Positions 1 through 8,733 of a stretch of DNA of 64,000 nucleotides are shown here, piece after piece. Both the position numbers and the translations under genes were made by a program. Where the stretch lies: the NCBI GenBank assembly GCA_035280025.1, contig DATEGT010000046.1, positions 1 through 64,000 on the forward strand, given 5' to 3'. Position 1 is the stretch's first letter. Each line of letters opens with the position of its first letter. Below the pieces are notes generated by a model. That model was not told the origin of the DNA. It saw only the letters and a list, made by a program, of their open reading frames with translations, and made no database searches. This DNA is from VBDM01 sp035280025. Lineage in GTDB: Bacteria > Pseudomonadota > Gammaproteobacteria > Burkholderiales > SG8-39.

Positions 1-411
1 GGTTACCCGGACCGGGAAGCGGAGCGCACCCTGCTCCAGGGCGCCGACCGCCGCGACATGATCGCGGGGCTGGACGCCTGCCTCGGACCGGGAGATCTGA
101 TGGATCTGCAGGCGGCCGTGAAAACGGTTCACGCCGCGGCGCCCCTGCTCGACTACATCCAGGAACTGGTGGAGCATTCGCGACGTGCGCCCGAATACGC
201 GAACGGCCTGTCGCCACGTGCCGCGCTCGCGCTGCTGCACGCGGCGCGCGCCTGGGCCTTCATCGAGGGACGCGACAAGGTCCTCCCGGAAGACGTCCAG
301 GCCGTGCTCCCCGGCGTCGCCGGGCATCGCTTGCGGCCGGTCCACGACGGGGTCCGCGCCTCGAGCCTGGACAAGGCGACCGGTTTGATCTCCGCCGTGC
401 CCATTCCGTAG
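1..411 (+). CDS. MoxR-family AAA+ ATPase, C-terminal part
   Basis: The frame is open from base 1 (GYPDREAERTLLQG...) so the gene starts outside the window; about 136 C-terminal residues are present. The GYPD..AE..LL pattern, the helical lid with SPRAALALLHAARAWA and the final VLPEDVQAVLPGVAGHRL stretch are typical of the MoxR lid domain. MoxR ATPases act as chaperones that help mature or insert partner proteins, often with a DUF58 (VWA-like) protein and a transglutaminase. Exactly those two genes follow, 7 bp downstream and then overlapping. The Walker motifs lie outside the window and cannot be checked. Confidence 0.9.
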   Translation, partial: GYPDREAERTLLQGADRRDMIAGLDACLGPGDLMDLQAAVKTVHAAAPLLDYIQELVEHSRRAPEYANGLSPRAALALLHAARAWAFIEGRDKVLPEDVQAVLPGVAGHRLRPVHDGVRASSLDKATGLISAVPIP

Positions 412-418
412 CGGCGCC

Positions 419-1387
419 GTGAAGCTCGACAGAGTGCTGCAGTACTCCCAGGCCTACAATTTCTACCAGTGGGTGTTCGGACGGCACGGCCCCGAGCCGG
501 GCGTGGTCTTCCTAACCCAGCGCCGCGTCTACATTCTGCCGACGCGGCACGGACTCAGCTTCGGGCTCGCGCTGATCCTGATGCTGATCGGCTCGATCAA
601 CTACAACCTGTCCCTGGGCTATGTGCTCACCTTCCTGCTGGCCGGCCTGGGCGTGGTCTCGATACTGCACACGTTTCGCAACCTGGTGCACCTGTACGTC
701 GGCGCCGGGCGCGTCTCGCCCGTCTTCGCCGGCGAGGTCGCGCGCTTCGAGCTCGTCTTCGAGAACCGCAACACTTTCGAGCGGCACTCGCTCGACCTGG
801 CGTGCGGGCCCGCCAAGGCTCGCTTCGACGTCCCGGCCCGGCGGCATTGCACGGTCGAGCTGGGAATCAGGACCGAGAAGCGGGGCTGGCTGCCGCTCGG
901 ACGCGTCACCGTCGACACGCGCTTCCCGCTGGGCCTGATGCGCGCGTGGAGCTACGTGCAACCGGACATGCGTGTCCTGGTCTATCCTCGCCCCGACACC
1001 GCTCCCCTGCCCGTCCCGGAAGCGGACTCGGAGACCGGGGATTCCGCATCGGTGAAGGCCGGCAACGACGATTTTGCGGGCCTTCGGCCGTACCAGGCGA
1101 GCGATTCGCCTCGCCACGTGGCCTGGAAAGCGTCTGCGCGCAGCGAGGCGCTGCTCACCAAATTCTTCGCCGGCCGAACCTCTTCGGAACTCTGGTTCGA
1201 CTGGGACAGCCTTCCGCCGTCGATGGGCGTCGAGTCGCGGCTTTCACGGCTCGCGCGCTGGGTGACGCTCGCGGAAGAGCGCGGATTGCGCTATGGCCTG
1301 AACCTTCCTCGGACGACCGTTCCTCTCGGCGAAGGTTTCCCGCACCGGGAGCGCTGCCTGCGCGAGCTTGCGCTGTACCATGGCTGA
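419..1387 (+). CDS. DUF58 domain-containing protein
   Basis: 322 aa from a GTG start 7 bp after moxR. Two hydrophobic segments sit at about residues 40-85 (FGLALILMLIGSINYNLSLG and VLTFLLAGLGVVSIL), followed by a soluble region. The DUF58 signature is present near residues 220-240 (GLRPYQASDSPRHVAWKASA). Members of this family occur in a conserved moxR-DUF58-tgpA cassette; the joint role is probably envelope-related but not well defined. The next gene's likely ATG (1380) lies inside the end of this one, so the two are translationally coupled. Confidence 0.88.
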   Translation: MKLDRVLQYSQAYNFYQWVFGRHGPEPGVVFLTQRRVYILPTRHGLSFGLALILMLIGSINYNLSLGYVLTFLLAGLGVVSILHTFRNLVHLYVGAGRVSPVFAGEVARFELVFENRNTFERHSLDLACGPAKARFDVPARRHCTVELGIRTEKRGWLPLGRVTVDTRFPLGLMRAWSYVQPDMRVLVYPRPDTAPLPVPEADSETGDSASVKAGNDDFAGLRPYQASDSPRHVAWKASARSEALLTKFFAGRTSSELWFDWDSLPPSMGVESRLSRLARWVTLAEERGLRYGLNLPRTTVPLGEGFPHRERCLRELALYHG

Positions 1388-3326
1388 GGCGAAGGCGACC
1401 GAAGCCCTCCCGCGATTGCCGCTTGCGACGCTGATCGCGGCCGCGGCTCTCTCGGTGGCGTCCCACGCGCAGTGGTTGCCGCTCTGGGTGAGCGCGGTCG
1501 CCGGAGCACTCCTTGCCTGGCGCGCTTTCATCGCGGTCCGCTCCGGCACCCTGCCCTCCCGCTGGCTGCTGGTGCTGCTCACCCTCGGGACCTCGGTCGG
1601 GGTGTTCCTCTCGTACCGCACCATCATGGGCCGCGACCCCGGGGTCACCCTGCTGGTGATGCTGCTGTTTCTCAAGCTCCTGGAAACGCGCGCGCCGCGC
1701 GACGTGTTCGTGACGGCCTTCCTGGTGTACTTCGTCGCGCTCGCGAACTTCTTCTATTCGCAATCCATCCCGATCGCGGGCCTGATGCTGGCCACCGTGA
1801 TCGTCGCCACCACGGCGCTCGTGGGCTTCAGCGCTCCGCGGCGCCCTCTCGCCGACGATGTCAGGACGGCGGGCCGCATGCTCGCCCAGGCCGGGCCGGT
1901 GATGCTGCTGCTGTTCATTCTTTTTCCGCGCGTCCAGGGGCCCCTCTGGGGACTGCCTCAGGACGCCTATACGGGCGTGACCGGATTGTCGGACACGATG
2001 TCTCCCGGCACCATCAGCACGCTTTCGCTTTCGGACGCGATAGCTTTCAGGGTGCGGTTCGAGGGCGCGACGCCGCCGCGAAACCAGCTGTACTGGCGAG
2101 GCCCCGTCATGACGGACTTCGACGGAACGACTTGGCGCATCGGCCAGCCTCAGTTGCGGCGCGCGATGGAAGTCGACGCTTCCGGGGCGCCCATCGATTA
2201 CGAGGTCACGCTCGAACCCCACAATCGAAACTGGATGTTCGCGCTCGAGATGCCGACGCGCCTTCCGCCCTCCGCGCGCCTCACCAGCGACTATCTCGCG
2301 ATCTCGCTGACGCCGATCCGCAGCCGCATCCGCTATGAGATGCGCTCGTCCCCGCAATTCCAGGCGCGCAGCGGGGCGGATCCTGCCGATCTCGCTGCCG
2401 CGCTCAGGCTGCCGGGGGGAGTCGATCCGCGAGCGCGCGATCTCGCCCGCCAATGGCGGGAGTCGCTCGCCGACAACCCGGCAATCGTGCGCCGCGCCAT
2501 CGAATTTTTCCGCGGCAACCGTTTCGAGTACACGCTGCAGCCCCCGGCGCTCGGCAGGAACTCGGTGGACGAGTTCCTGTTCGATACCAGGCAGGGCTTC
2601 TGCGAGCACTTCGCGTCGAGCTTCGTGTTTCTGATGCGCGCCGCCGGCATCCCGGCCCGCGTCGTCACCGGATATCAGGGAGGAGACACCAATCCGGTCG
2701 ACGGGTATATGGTCGTGCGCCAGGCCGATGCGCATGCGTGGGCCGAGGTCTGGCTGGAAGCGAGCGGCTGGACGCGCGTCGATCCCACCGCCGCCGCGAT
2801 TCCGGTCCGGGTCGAGCTGGGAATCACCGCTGCCGCGCCGACGGGCGTGCCCCTGCTGTTGCGCAGCGGGTACAGCTGGCTGCGGAAGGTGCGCAACAAC
2901 TGGGATGCACTCACCAACCAGTGGAACCAGTGGGTGCTGGGCTACAACCCGGACCGCCAGATCGAGATGCTGTCGCGGCTGGGAATGAGGCAGCCGAGCT
3001 GGGAGACGATGACGTTCATGCTGTTCTGGAGCGTGGGCGGCGTGCTGCTGCTGGTGGCGTTGTGGCTGCTGCGCGGCATGCGGCGCGAGGACGCGGCGCA
3101 GCGCGCCTGGCTGCGCTTTTGCGACAAGCTGGCCCGCGCGGGCATGGCTCGCGCCCGGACCGAAGGCCCGCTCGACTACGCCGGGCGCGCCTCGCTCCGG
3201 TTCCCGGAGAGCGAAACCGCGATACGTGCGATCACCGAGCTCTACGTCGAGCAGCGCTATGGATCGGACGCGCGCGCGGAACGCCGTGCCCGCCTGATGC
3301 ACCTAGTGCGGGAATTCGCCCCGTGA
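1380..3326 (+). CDS. TgpA-like membrane transglutaminase (DUF3488 + transglutaminase core + DUF4129)
   Basis: 648 aa from ATG 1380; a TTG four codons upstream (1368) is an alternative. The first ~170 residues are hydrophobic (DUF3488/TgpA N-terminus, about six membrane segments). A periplasmic transglutaminase core follows with a complete triad: Cys408 (QGFCEHF), His452 (ADAHAW) and Asp468 (RVDPT). A further membrane segment near residue 550 (FMLFWSVGGVLLLVALWLL) precedes a cytoplasmic DUF4129-like tail. Pseudomonas TgpA is an essential inner-membrane protein of this architecture; its substrate is not settled. The stop overlaps the mltB start (GTGA). Confidence 0.92.
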   Translation: MAEAKATEALPRLPLATLIAAAALSVASHAQWLPLWVSAVAGALLAWRAFIAVRSGTLPSRWLLVLLTLGTSVGVFLSYRTIMGRDPGVTLLVMLLFLKLLETRAPRDVFVTAFLVYFVALANFFYSQSIPIAGLMLATVIVATTALVGFSAPRRPLADDVRTAGRMLAQAGPVMLLLFILFPRVQGPLWGLPQDAYTGVTGLSDTMSPGTISTLSLSDAIAFRVRFEGATPPRNQLYWRGPVMTDFDGTTWRIGQPQLRRAMEVDASGAPIDYEVTLEPHNRNWMFALEMPTRLPPSARLTSDYLAISLTPIRSRIRYEMRSSPQFQARSGADPADLAAALRLPGGVDPRARDLARQWRESLADNPAIVRRAIEFFRGNRFEYTLQPPALGRNSVDEFLFDTRQGFCEHFASSFVFLMRAAGIPARVVTGYQGGDTNPVDGYMVVRQADAHAWAEVWLEASGWTRVDPTAAAIPVRVELGITAAAPTGVPLLLRSGYSWLRKVRNNWDALTNQWNQWVLGYNPDRQIEMLSRLGMRQPSWETMTFMLFWSVGGVLLLVALWLLRGMRREDAAQRAWLRFCDKLARAGMARARTEGPLDYAGRASLRFPESETAIRAITELYVEQRYGSDARAERRARLMHLVREFAP

Positions 3327-4351
3327 AGACCCTTCTCCTCGCCGCGCTGCTGGCCTTCCACGCGCCCCTCGCGTGGGCCCAGCCGTCTTCCTATCAGAAC
3401 CGCAAGGACGTAAAGGAATTCGTGGACGAGATGGTGAAGAAACACGGCTTCGACCGCAGGCGGCTGACCCGGGTGCTCGCTCAGGCGCAATACCAGCCGG
3501 CCATCGTCAGGGCGATGGACCAGCCGCCCGAATCGGCGCTCGGGTCCTGGCAGACCTACCGCGCGATCTTCATGAAGCCCGAGAGAATCGAGGCCGGCGC
3601 CCAGTTCTGGAGCCGCAACGCCGAGGCCCTCAAGCGCGCTGCGGCCGAGTTCGGCGTGCCGGAGGACGTGATCGTCGGCATCATAGGAGTCGAGACGACC
3701 TTCGGCCGGAACATCGGCACCTACCGCGTCATCGACGCCCTCGCGACACTCGCCTTCGACTATCCCAAACGCAGCGCCTACTTCCGGGGCGAGCTGGAGC
3801 ACTACCTTGTTTTCTCGCGCGACCAGAGTATCGACCCGCTCAAGGTGAAGGGATCCTACGCCGGCGCGATCGGAATCCCTCAGTTCATGCCCGGCTCATA
3901 CCGCCGCTTCGGGGTCGACTTCGACGGCGACGGTCAGATCGATCTGGCCGGCAGCCCCGCCGATGCCATCGGGAGCATCGGGAATTTCCTCAAGATGCAC
4001 GGCTGGGTACGCGGGCAGCCGGTCGCCTTCAGTGCGCAAGTGACCGGAGACGCTTGGCGCAAGCTCGCCGGTGCGGGCGTTACCCCTTCGACCCGCTTCG
4101 CCGATCTCGCTGGATACGGCGTCAAGGTTCCCGTCTCCGTCCCGGACGACACCTTGTGCGCGCTCGTCGAGCTCGACTCGCCGGGCCAGCCTCTGGACGT
4201 CCGCGTGACGCTCCAGAATTTCTTCGTGCTCACACGCTACAACCGCTCCAACCTCTACGCCGCAGCGGTGCTCGACCTCGCGGCGGAGATCGCGCGAGAG
4301 AGAGGGGCGGCCGCCGCCCCGCAGAACGCGCCCAGCAAGGACAATCCATGA
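3323..4351 (+). CDS. mltB: Lytic murein transglycosylase B
   Basis: 342 aa from GTG 3323, overlapping the tgpA stop by 4 bp. An N-terminal signal peptide is visible (LLLAALLAFHAPLAWAQ, cleavage after about residue 19, no lipobox, so probably soluble periplasmic rather than a lipoprotein). The catalytic Glu124 lies in GIIGVETTFGRNIGTYR. The GSYAGAIGIPQFMPGSYRRF and YNRSNLYAAAVLDLA motifs are diagnostic of the SLT family 3 (MltB) fold. The enzyme cleaves the MurNAc-GlcNAc bond of peptidoglycan, leaving 1,6-anhydroMurNAc ends. The stop overlaps the next start (ATGA). Confidence 0.95.
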   Translation: MKTLLLAALLAFHAPLAWAQPSSYQNRKDVKEFVDEMVKKHGFDRRRLTRVLAQAQYQPAIVRAMDQPPESALGSWQTYRAIFMKPERIEAGAQFWSRNAEALKRAAAEFGVPEDVIVGIIGVETTFGRNIGTYRVIDALATLAFDYPKRSAYFRGELEHYLVFSRDQSIDPLKVKGSYAGAIGIPQFMPGSYRRFGVDFDGDGQIDLAGSPADAIGSIGNFLKMHGWVRGQPVAFSAQVTGDAWRKLAGAGVTPSTRFADLAGYGVKVPVSVPDDTLCALVELDSPGQPLDVRVTLQNFFVLTRYNRSNLYAAAVLDLAAEIARERGAAAAPQNAPSKDNP

Positions 4352-5055
4352 CCGGACCGACCCGGCAGTACCGTTACTACGAGTTCGTGATGGCCGCGTT
4401 CGTGACCGTGCTGATCTGCTCGAATCTGATCGGCCCGGCGAAGATCGCGCAAGTCGAGCTCCCTCTCCTCGGACTGGTGTCCTTCGGCGCCGGCGTGCTG
4501 TTCTTCCCGATCTCCTACGTGTTCGGCGACATCCTCACTGAGGTCTACGGGTACGCCCGATCTCGAAGGGTGATCTGGGCCGGCTTCGCGGGCCTTGCCT
4601 TCGCCGCGTTCATGTCGGCGATCGTGGTGTGGCTGCCTCCGGCCCCGTTCTGGAAGAATCAGGGGGCCTACGAGATCGCGTTCGGCTCGACCTGGCGCAT
4701 CGCGGGCTCCTCGCTCATCGCGTTTCTCTGCGGAGAGTTCGTCAATTCGTTCGTGCTTGCGAAGATGAAAATCCTCACCGGGGGCCGCTGGCTCTGGACC
4801 CGGACCATAGGCTCGACGATATTCGGCGAGGGGGTCGACTCCCTGCTGTTCTATCCGCTGGCGTTCTGGGGTAGCGGCCTGATCCCCGACGACCGGCTGC
4901 CGGGGATCATGCTCGTCCAGTTCCTGTCTAAAGTCGGATTGGAAGTCGTGTTTACTCCGATCACCTACGCGGTGGTCGGCTGGCTGAAGCGCACGGAGCA
5001 CGAGGACTACTACGACAGGAACACCGACTTCAATCCGTTCACGCTGAAGACTTGA
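4348..5055 (+). CDS. yhhQ: Queuosine precursor transporter (VUT family, YhhQ-like)
   Basis: 235 aa, about six membrane helices. FPISYVFGDILTEVYGY and the following RSRRVIW are hallmark YhhQ/VUT motifs; TIFGEGVDSLLFYPLAFWG in the fifth helix also matches. The family imports queuosine precursors such as preQ0 for tRNA modification. The start overlaps the mltB stop by 4 bp (ATGA), so it is probably translated from the same message although its function is unrelated to cell-wall turnover. Confidence 0.9.
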   Translation: MTGPTRQYRYYEFVMAAFVTVLICSNLIGPAKIAQVELPLLGLVSFGAGVLFFPISYVFGDILTEVYGYARSRRVIWAGFAGLAFAAFMSAIVVWLPPAPFWKNQGAYEIAFGSTWRIAGSSLIAFLCGEFVNSFVLAKMKILTGGRWLWTRTIGSTIFGEGVDSLLFYPLAFWGSGLIPDDRLPGIMLVQFLSKVGLEVVFTPITYAVVGWLKRTEHEDYYDRNTDFNPFTLKT

Positions 5056-5127
5056 CTCGAGCCTCTATCCTCTTCGCGGAAAAATGCCAAGTATTCACGC
5101 TTTTCCCGGCGAATCCCGGAGCGTAGA

Positions 5128-6102
5128 ATGAGCCTGTCCACCTCCGAGGCCCCGCCAGTGCACCGCCGCGGCAACGAATACGACGTTTCATGCCAGGTCA
5201 ACACCACGGATTCGGCGGTCGTCAATTCGGAGGTCAATCGGATTTTTCTCGAACTTTATCCCAGGGCATCGACCGAGAAGATCGATCGCGCATTCCACGA
5301 TGTGACTACGATGTACCGCGGGGGGCGGCCGGGGTATCACGCCTGCGACACCGCGTATCACGACATTCAGCACGTGCTCGACGTAACGCTCGCGATGGCG
5401 CGCCTCATCGACGGGTACGAGCGCGCGAGAATCGGGCTCGAACCTTTCGACGCCTCGATGTTCAGGCTGGGCGTCATCACCGCCCTGTTCCATGATTGCG
5501 GCTACGTCCGCACGCTCGACGACAGAAAGCACAAGACCGGAGGCGAGCTCACCCTGACGCATGTCTCCCGAGGAGCCCGGTTCCTCAGGGATTATCTGCC
5601 CAAGATCGGCATGGGCGAGGTAGCCGACATCGCGGCCTCCCTGATTCATTTCACCGGATACGAGATCCCGGTCTCGGCGATCCGGGTGCCCTCTTTCGCC
5701 TACAAGCTGCTCGGCAGTCTCCTCGGCTCGGCGGACATCATCGCGCAGATGTCGGACAGATGCTATCTGGAGAAATGCCGCGACCGACTCTATCCGGAAT
5801 TCGTCGCGGGAGGAATCGCCCGAAAGCGTCTCCCGGACGGCAATGAGGAGGTCGTGTACGGATCGGGCGTGGACCTGGTGAGGAAGACGCCGCGCTTCTA
5901 CGAGGGCGCCAGCCAGCGCCTGGACTCAGACTTGGGGGGCACGCACAAATATGCGCGCAACCACTTCGGCGGGCAGCACTTGTACATGGAAGAGCTCACG
6001 AAGAACATCGAGTTCGCCCAGGCCATCGACGACGAAGACAACGGCACTGCGCTGAAGCGCAATCCCCCGACGACGATGCCGGGTGTTGCCGGGTCCCCCT
6101 AG
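5128..6102 (+). CDS. HD-domain phosphohydrolase
   Basis: 324 aa from ATG 5128 with a GGAG ribosome site. A metal-binding HD pattern is present: His78/His82 (YHDIQH) and His122-Asp123 (FHDCGY), with further histidines at 135-145. The arrangement resembles the catalytic domain of 3',5'-cyclic nucleotide phosphodiesterases and related HD hydrolases, so a phosphodiesterase or phosphohydrolase activity is likely; the substrate cannot be read from sequence. There is no membrane segment or signal peptide. It stands alone, and its last 4 bp overlap the end of the convergent rpoS gene. Confidence 0.8.
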   Translation: MSLSTSEAPPVHRRGNEYDVSCQVNTTDSAVVNSEVNRIFLELYPRASTEKIDRAFHDVTTMYRGGRPGYHACDTAYHDIQHVLDVTLAMARLIDGYERARIGLEPFDASMFRLGVITALFHDCGYVRTLDDRKHKTGGELTLTHVSRGARFLRDYLPKIGMGEVADIAASLIHFTGYEIPVSAIRVPSFAYKLLGSLLGSADIIAQMSDRCYLEKCRDRLYPEFVAGGIARKRLPDGNEEVVYGSGVDLVRKTPRFYEGASQRLDSDLGGTHKYARNHFGGQHLYMEELTKNIEFAQAIDDEDNGTALKRNPPTTMPGVAGSP

Positions 6103-7085
6103 AGAAGCGCTTCTCTCGTCAAGGACCTGCCGCGCAGGATTCCCCGAAGCTGCGCGAGCGCTTCGAGCTGGATCTGGCGCACGCGCTCGCGGGTCAATTC
6201 GAGGCGCGCGGCGAGCTCCTGGAGCGTCTGCAGTTCCCGCCCGTTCAGGCCGAACCTGCACTCGATCACGGTCCGCTGCCTGTCCGAGAGCTGCGCCAGC
6301 CATTCCCGGACCAGGGATTCTGTTTCGCTCGCCTGGATCTGCGACTCGGGCGCATCCATGCTTTCGTCCGGAATCGCGTCGCCGATCGAGAGCATGGGAT
6401 CCGCGTCCAGTGGCGCATCGAGGGAAGCGACGTGCTCGCCGCGCAACAGGAGCTCGCGTACTCCCTCGGCGTCTCTACACAGGAGATGGGCGATATCCTC
6501 GGCGGAGGGCTCGCGTTCGGCGTGCGCCTCGAGATACCGGCGGGCACGCAACACCGTGGTCAGGTCCTTGATCACGTGCACCGGAAGGCGGATAGTGCGC
6601 AACTGGTTCATCATCGCGCGCTCGATATTCTGGCGGATCCACCAGATGGCGTAGGTCGAGAAGCGAAATCCGCGTTCCGGATCGAACTTGTCGAGCGCGT
6701 GCATCAGGCCCAGATTTCCTTCCTCCACTAGATCGAGGAGCGGCATTCCCCGGTTGAGATAGGCCTTGGCGACGTTGACCACGAGGCGCAGGTTGTGCTC
6801 GATCATCTTCTGCCTGGCCGCGAAGTCGCCCGCGGCCGCGCGCCGAGCGAAGCGGAGTTCCTCCTCGTGGCTGAACAACCGGTTCAGGCCGATCTGATGA
6901 AGATAGAGCTGGGTGGCGTCGCTGAGGGCCTCGACGTCCCTTGCCCTGTCGTGCGCCGGCGCCGGCTCGACACCTCCTGACGCCTCGGCGGTCGCGTCGT
7001 GCGGAGACTCTTCGGAAGCCTCGGGCGCCTCGGCGGGGGCCGCCCCTTGCCAGTCGAGGTCCTGGTCGGGCAGGCGCGAATTCAC
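6099..7085 (-). CDS. rpoS: RNA polymerase sigma factor RpoS
   Basis: 328 aa from a GTG start at 7085 that overlaps the nlpD stop (GTGA). A low-complexity acidic N-terminus (~50 aa) precedes sigma region 1.2 (DATQLYLHQIG), region 2 (RLVVNVAKAYLNRG, FDPERGFRFSTYAIWWIRQ), region 3 (IRLPVHV) and region 4 (LSDRQRTVIECRFGL, LTRERVRQIQLEAL). The length matches RpoS (about 330 aa) rather than RpoD. It directs stationary-phase and general stress transcription. The surE-pcm-nlpD-rpoS order is the classical one, and in enterics a major rpoS promoter lies inside nlpD. Confidence 0.96.
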   Translation of the reverse strand: MNSRLPDQDLDWQGAAPAEAPEASEESPHDATAEASGGVEPAPAHDRARDVEALSDATQLYLHQIGLNRLFSHEEELRFARRAAAGDFAARQKMIEHNLRLVVNVAKAYLNRGMPLLDLVEEGNLGLMHALDKFDPERGFRFSTYAIWWIRQNIERAMMNQLRTIRLPVHVIKDLTTVLRARRYLEAHAEREPSAEDIAHLLCRDAEGVRELLLRGEHVASLDAPLDADPMLSIGDAIPDESMDAPESQIQASETESLVREWLAQLSDRQRTVIECRFGLNGRELQTLQELAARLELTRERVRQIQLEALAQLRGILRGRSLTREALL

Positions 7086-8065
7086 GATCGGCGCTCGGGC
7101 AGGAATTTCAAGGGGTCGACCGGCTCGCCCAGCCGCCGTATCTCGAAGTGCAGCTTGACCTGCGGAGAATCGCTGTTACCGATTTCGGCGATCTTCTGAC
7201 CCTTGACGACGCTCTGCCCTTCTTTCACCAGGACGCTGCGGTTGTGCGCGTAGGCGGACAGGTAGGTATCGTTGTGCTTGATGATGATGAGCTTGCCGTA
7301 ACCGCGCACCGTGCCGATGTAGGTAACGCGCCCGGACGCGGATGCCAGCACCGGGTCGCCGAGTTTGCCCAGGATGTCCACGCCCTTGTTGGTGCCCTTG
7401 GAGAAGCCCGCGAGAATCCGCCCCGATGCCGGCCACATCCAGTCGACGCTGTCGGATTGGGCCGCTGCGCCAGGCTGCGGGATAGAGGCCACCGCCTTGG
7501 GCTCCGGAGACAGGCGCAACATCAGCGCGAGATTCTCCTCTGAATAGGGCAGCTTCATCGCCTTAGGAGCGGTCTTGAGCAGTTCGGGCCGGGCCGCCGC
7601 GGTCACAGGTACCTTGGGTTCCACGACCTGCCTCGGCGTTTCCGGAACCTGCCGCTGGTCCCCGCCGAGCGGACGCGCCTCGACGGCACCCGGCACAACG
7701 ATGGGCTGGACCTGAATACCGGTATCGGGCTGTTGCGCCCGCATCTCGGGCTGGACCGGCCGCTGAGCCGTCGTCGCCGGAGGCCGCAGCCGTAGGACCG
7801 CGCCCGGTTTCAGCACCGACGGGTCGGAAATGTTGTTCCAGGCCGCGAGTTCCTTGTAGTCGACACCGTTGTCCGCCGCGATGCTGTACAGCGTGTCCCC
7901 GCGCTTGACCGTGTAGCTCTCGGGCTTCTGCTCGGGTGCGGCCGGCGCGGCCTTCGCGGGGGACCGCGTCACGTTCCTCTCCACGACCGGTGCGCGATAC
8001 GAGCTTGCGCAGGCGGCGAGAAGCGCGCACGCGAGCGCGGCGACGGGAATACTGAGCAGCCTCAC
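7082..8065 (-). CDS. nlpD: NlpD-like LysM/M23 lipoprotein (degenerate peptidase)
   Basis: 327 aa from GTG 8065, chosen because it gives a lipoprotein signal (LLSIPVAALACALLAAC, lipobox LAAC) and overlaps the pcm stop (GTGA). A LysM repeat lies near residues 60-105 (YTVKRGDTLYSIAADNG...). A C-terminal LytM/M23 domain starts around residue 230 (GVDILGKLGDPVLASASGRV) and ends with LHFEIRRLGEPVDPLKFLP. The first metal-binding motif lacks its histidine (NKGVDI in place of HxGxD), so it is probably an amidase activator like NlpD/EnvC rather than an active endopeptidase. It sits upstream of rpoS as in other proteobacteria. Confidence 0.93.
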   Translation of the reverse strand: MRLLSIPVAALACALLAACASSYRAPVVERNVTRSPAKAAPAAPEQKPESYTVKRGDTLYSIAADNGVDYKELAAWNNISDPSVLKPGAVLRLRPPATTAQRPVQPEMRAQQPDTGIQVQPIVVPGAVEARPLGGDQRQVPETPRQVVEPKVPVTAAARPELLKTAPKAMKLPYSEENLALMLRLSPEPKAVASIPQPGAAAQSDSVDWMWPASGRILAGFSKGTNKGVDILGKLGDPVLASASGRVTYIGTVRGYGKLIIIKHNDTYLSAYAHNRSVLVKEGQSVVKGQKIAEIGNSDSPQVKLHFEIRRLGEPVDPLKFLPERRS

Positions 8066-8733
8066 TGCTTGCCTCCTCTCAGGGGCACAAAGCGCACGGT
8101 GTCGAGTTTTTTTTCCGTCAACCCGGTCGCAGTCCTTTCGATGAAGCACAGCGCCTGATCACCACTCCCTACTGGCACGATCATTCTGCCACCCGGAGCA
8201 AGCTGCTGCAAAAGGGCACCCGGCACTCCAGACGCCGCCGCAGCGACGACGATTCCGTCGAACGGCGCGGCCTCGGGGAGCCCCAGTGTGCCGTCGCCGT
8301 AAACCAACCTGAGATTGGACAGGCGCAGGGGCCGAAGGTTGCTGCGCGCCTTTTCTAGCAGGCCCGCGATGCGCTCGACAGAGTAGACGACCTTGGCCAG
8401 ACGCGCGAGCACGGCCGCCTGATAACCGCATCCCGTCCCCACCTCGAGGACGGCAGCGAGAGGCCTCTGCGCCCGCACGGCTTCGATCATTCGCGCGACC
8501 ACGAAAGGCTGGGAAATGGTCTGCTCGAAACCGATCGGCAACGCCGTATCCTCGTAAGCGCGGCTCGCCAGGCCTTCGTCGACGAAGATATGTCGCGGCA
8601 CCGCGCCCATGGCCGCGAGTACCGCCTCGTCGCGTATGCCGCTCTCGCGCAGGCGCGCAATCATGCGATCGCGCGTCCGCTGCGAGGTCATTCCGATGCC
8701 GCGCGTCCTCGACAGCTTTACTTCTCTAGCCAC
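8062..8733 (-). CDS. pcm: Protein-L-isoaspartate O-methyltransferase
   Basis: 223 aa from GTG 8733; ATG 8691 (MTSQRTRDRMIARL, 209 aa) is an equally credible start. Methylates isoaspartyl residues with S-adenosylmethionine so that damaged proteins can be repaired. The N-terminal PRHIFVDEGLASRAYEDTAL and TISQPFVVARM stretches and the SAM-binding loop LEVGTGCGYQAAVLARL are diagnostic. With the upstream start it overlaps the end of surE by 16 bp; with ATG 8691 the gap is 26 bp. Third member of the surE-pcm-nlpD-rpoS set, so likely expressed in stationary phase. Confidence 0.95.
   Translation of the reverse strand: MAREVKLSRTRGIGMTSQRTRDRMIARLRESGIRDEAVLAAMGAVPRHIFVDEGLASRAYEDTALPIGFEQTISQPFVVARMIEAVRAQRPLAAVLEVGTGCGYQAAVLARLAKVVYSVERIAGLLEKARSNLRPLRLSNLRLVYGDGTLGLPEAAPFDGIVVAAAASGVPGALLQQLAPGGRMIVPVGSGDQALCFIERTATGLTEKKLDTVRFVPLRGGKQ

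Noticed and set aside
512..3302. Long minus-strand frames opposite the moxR cluster, including one of 715 codons
   Set aside because: They are Arg/Gly/Ala-rich shadows of GC-rich coding sequence, with no recognisable domain; the plus-strand genes carry clear motifs.
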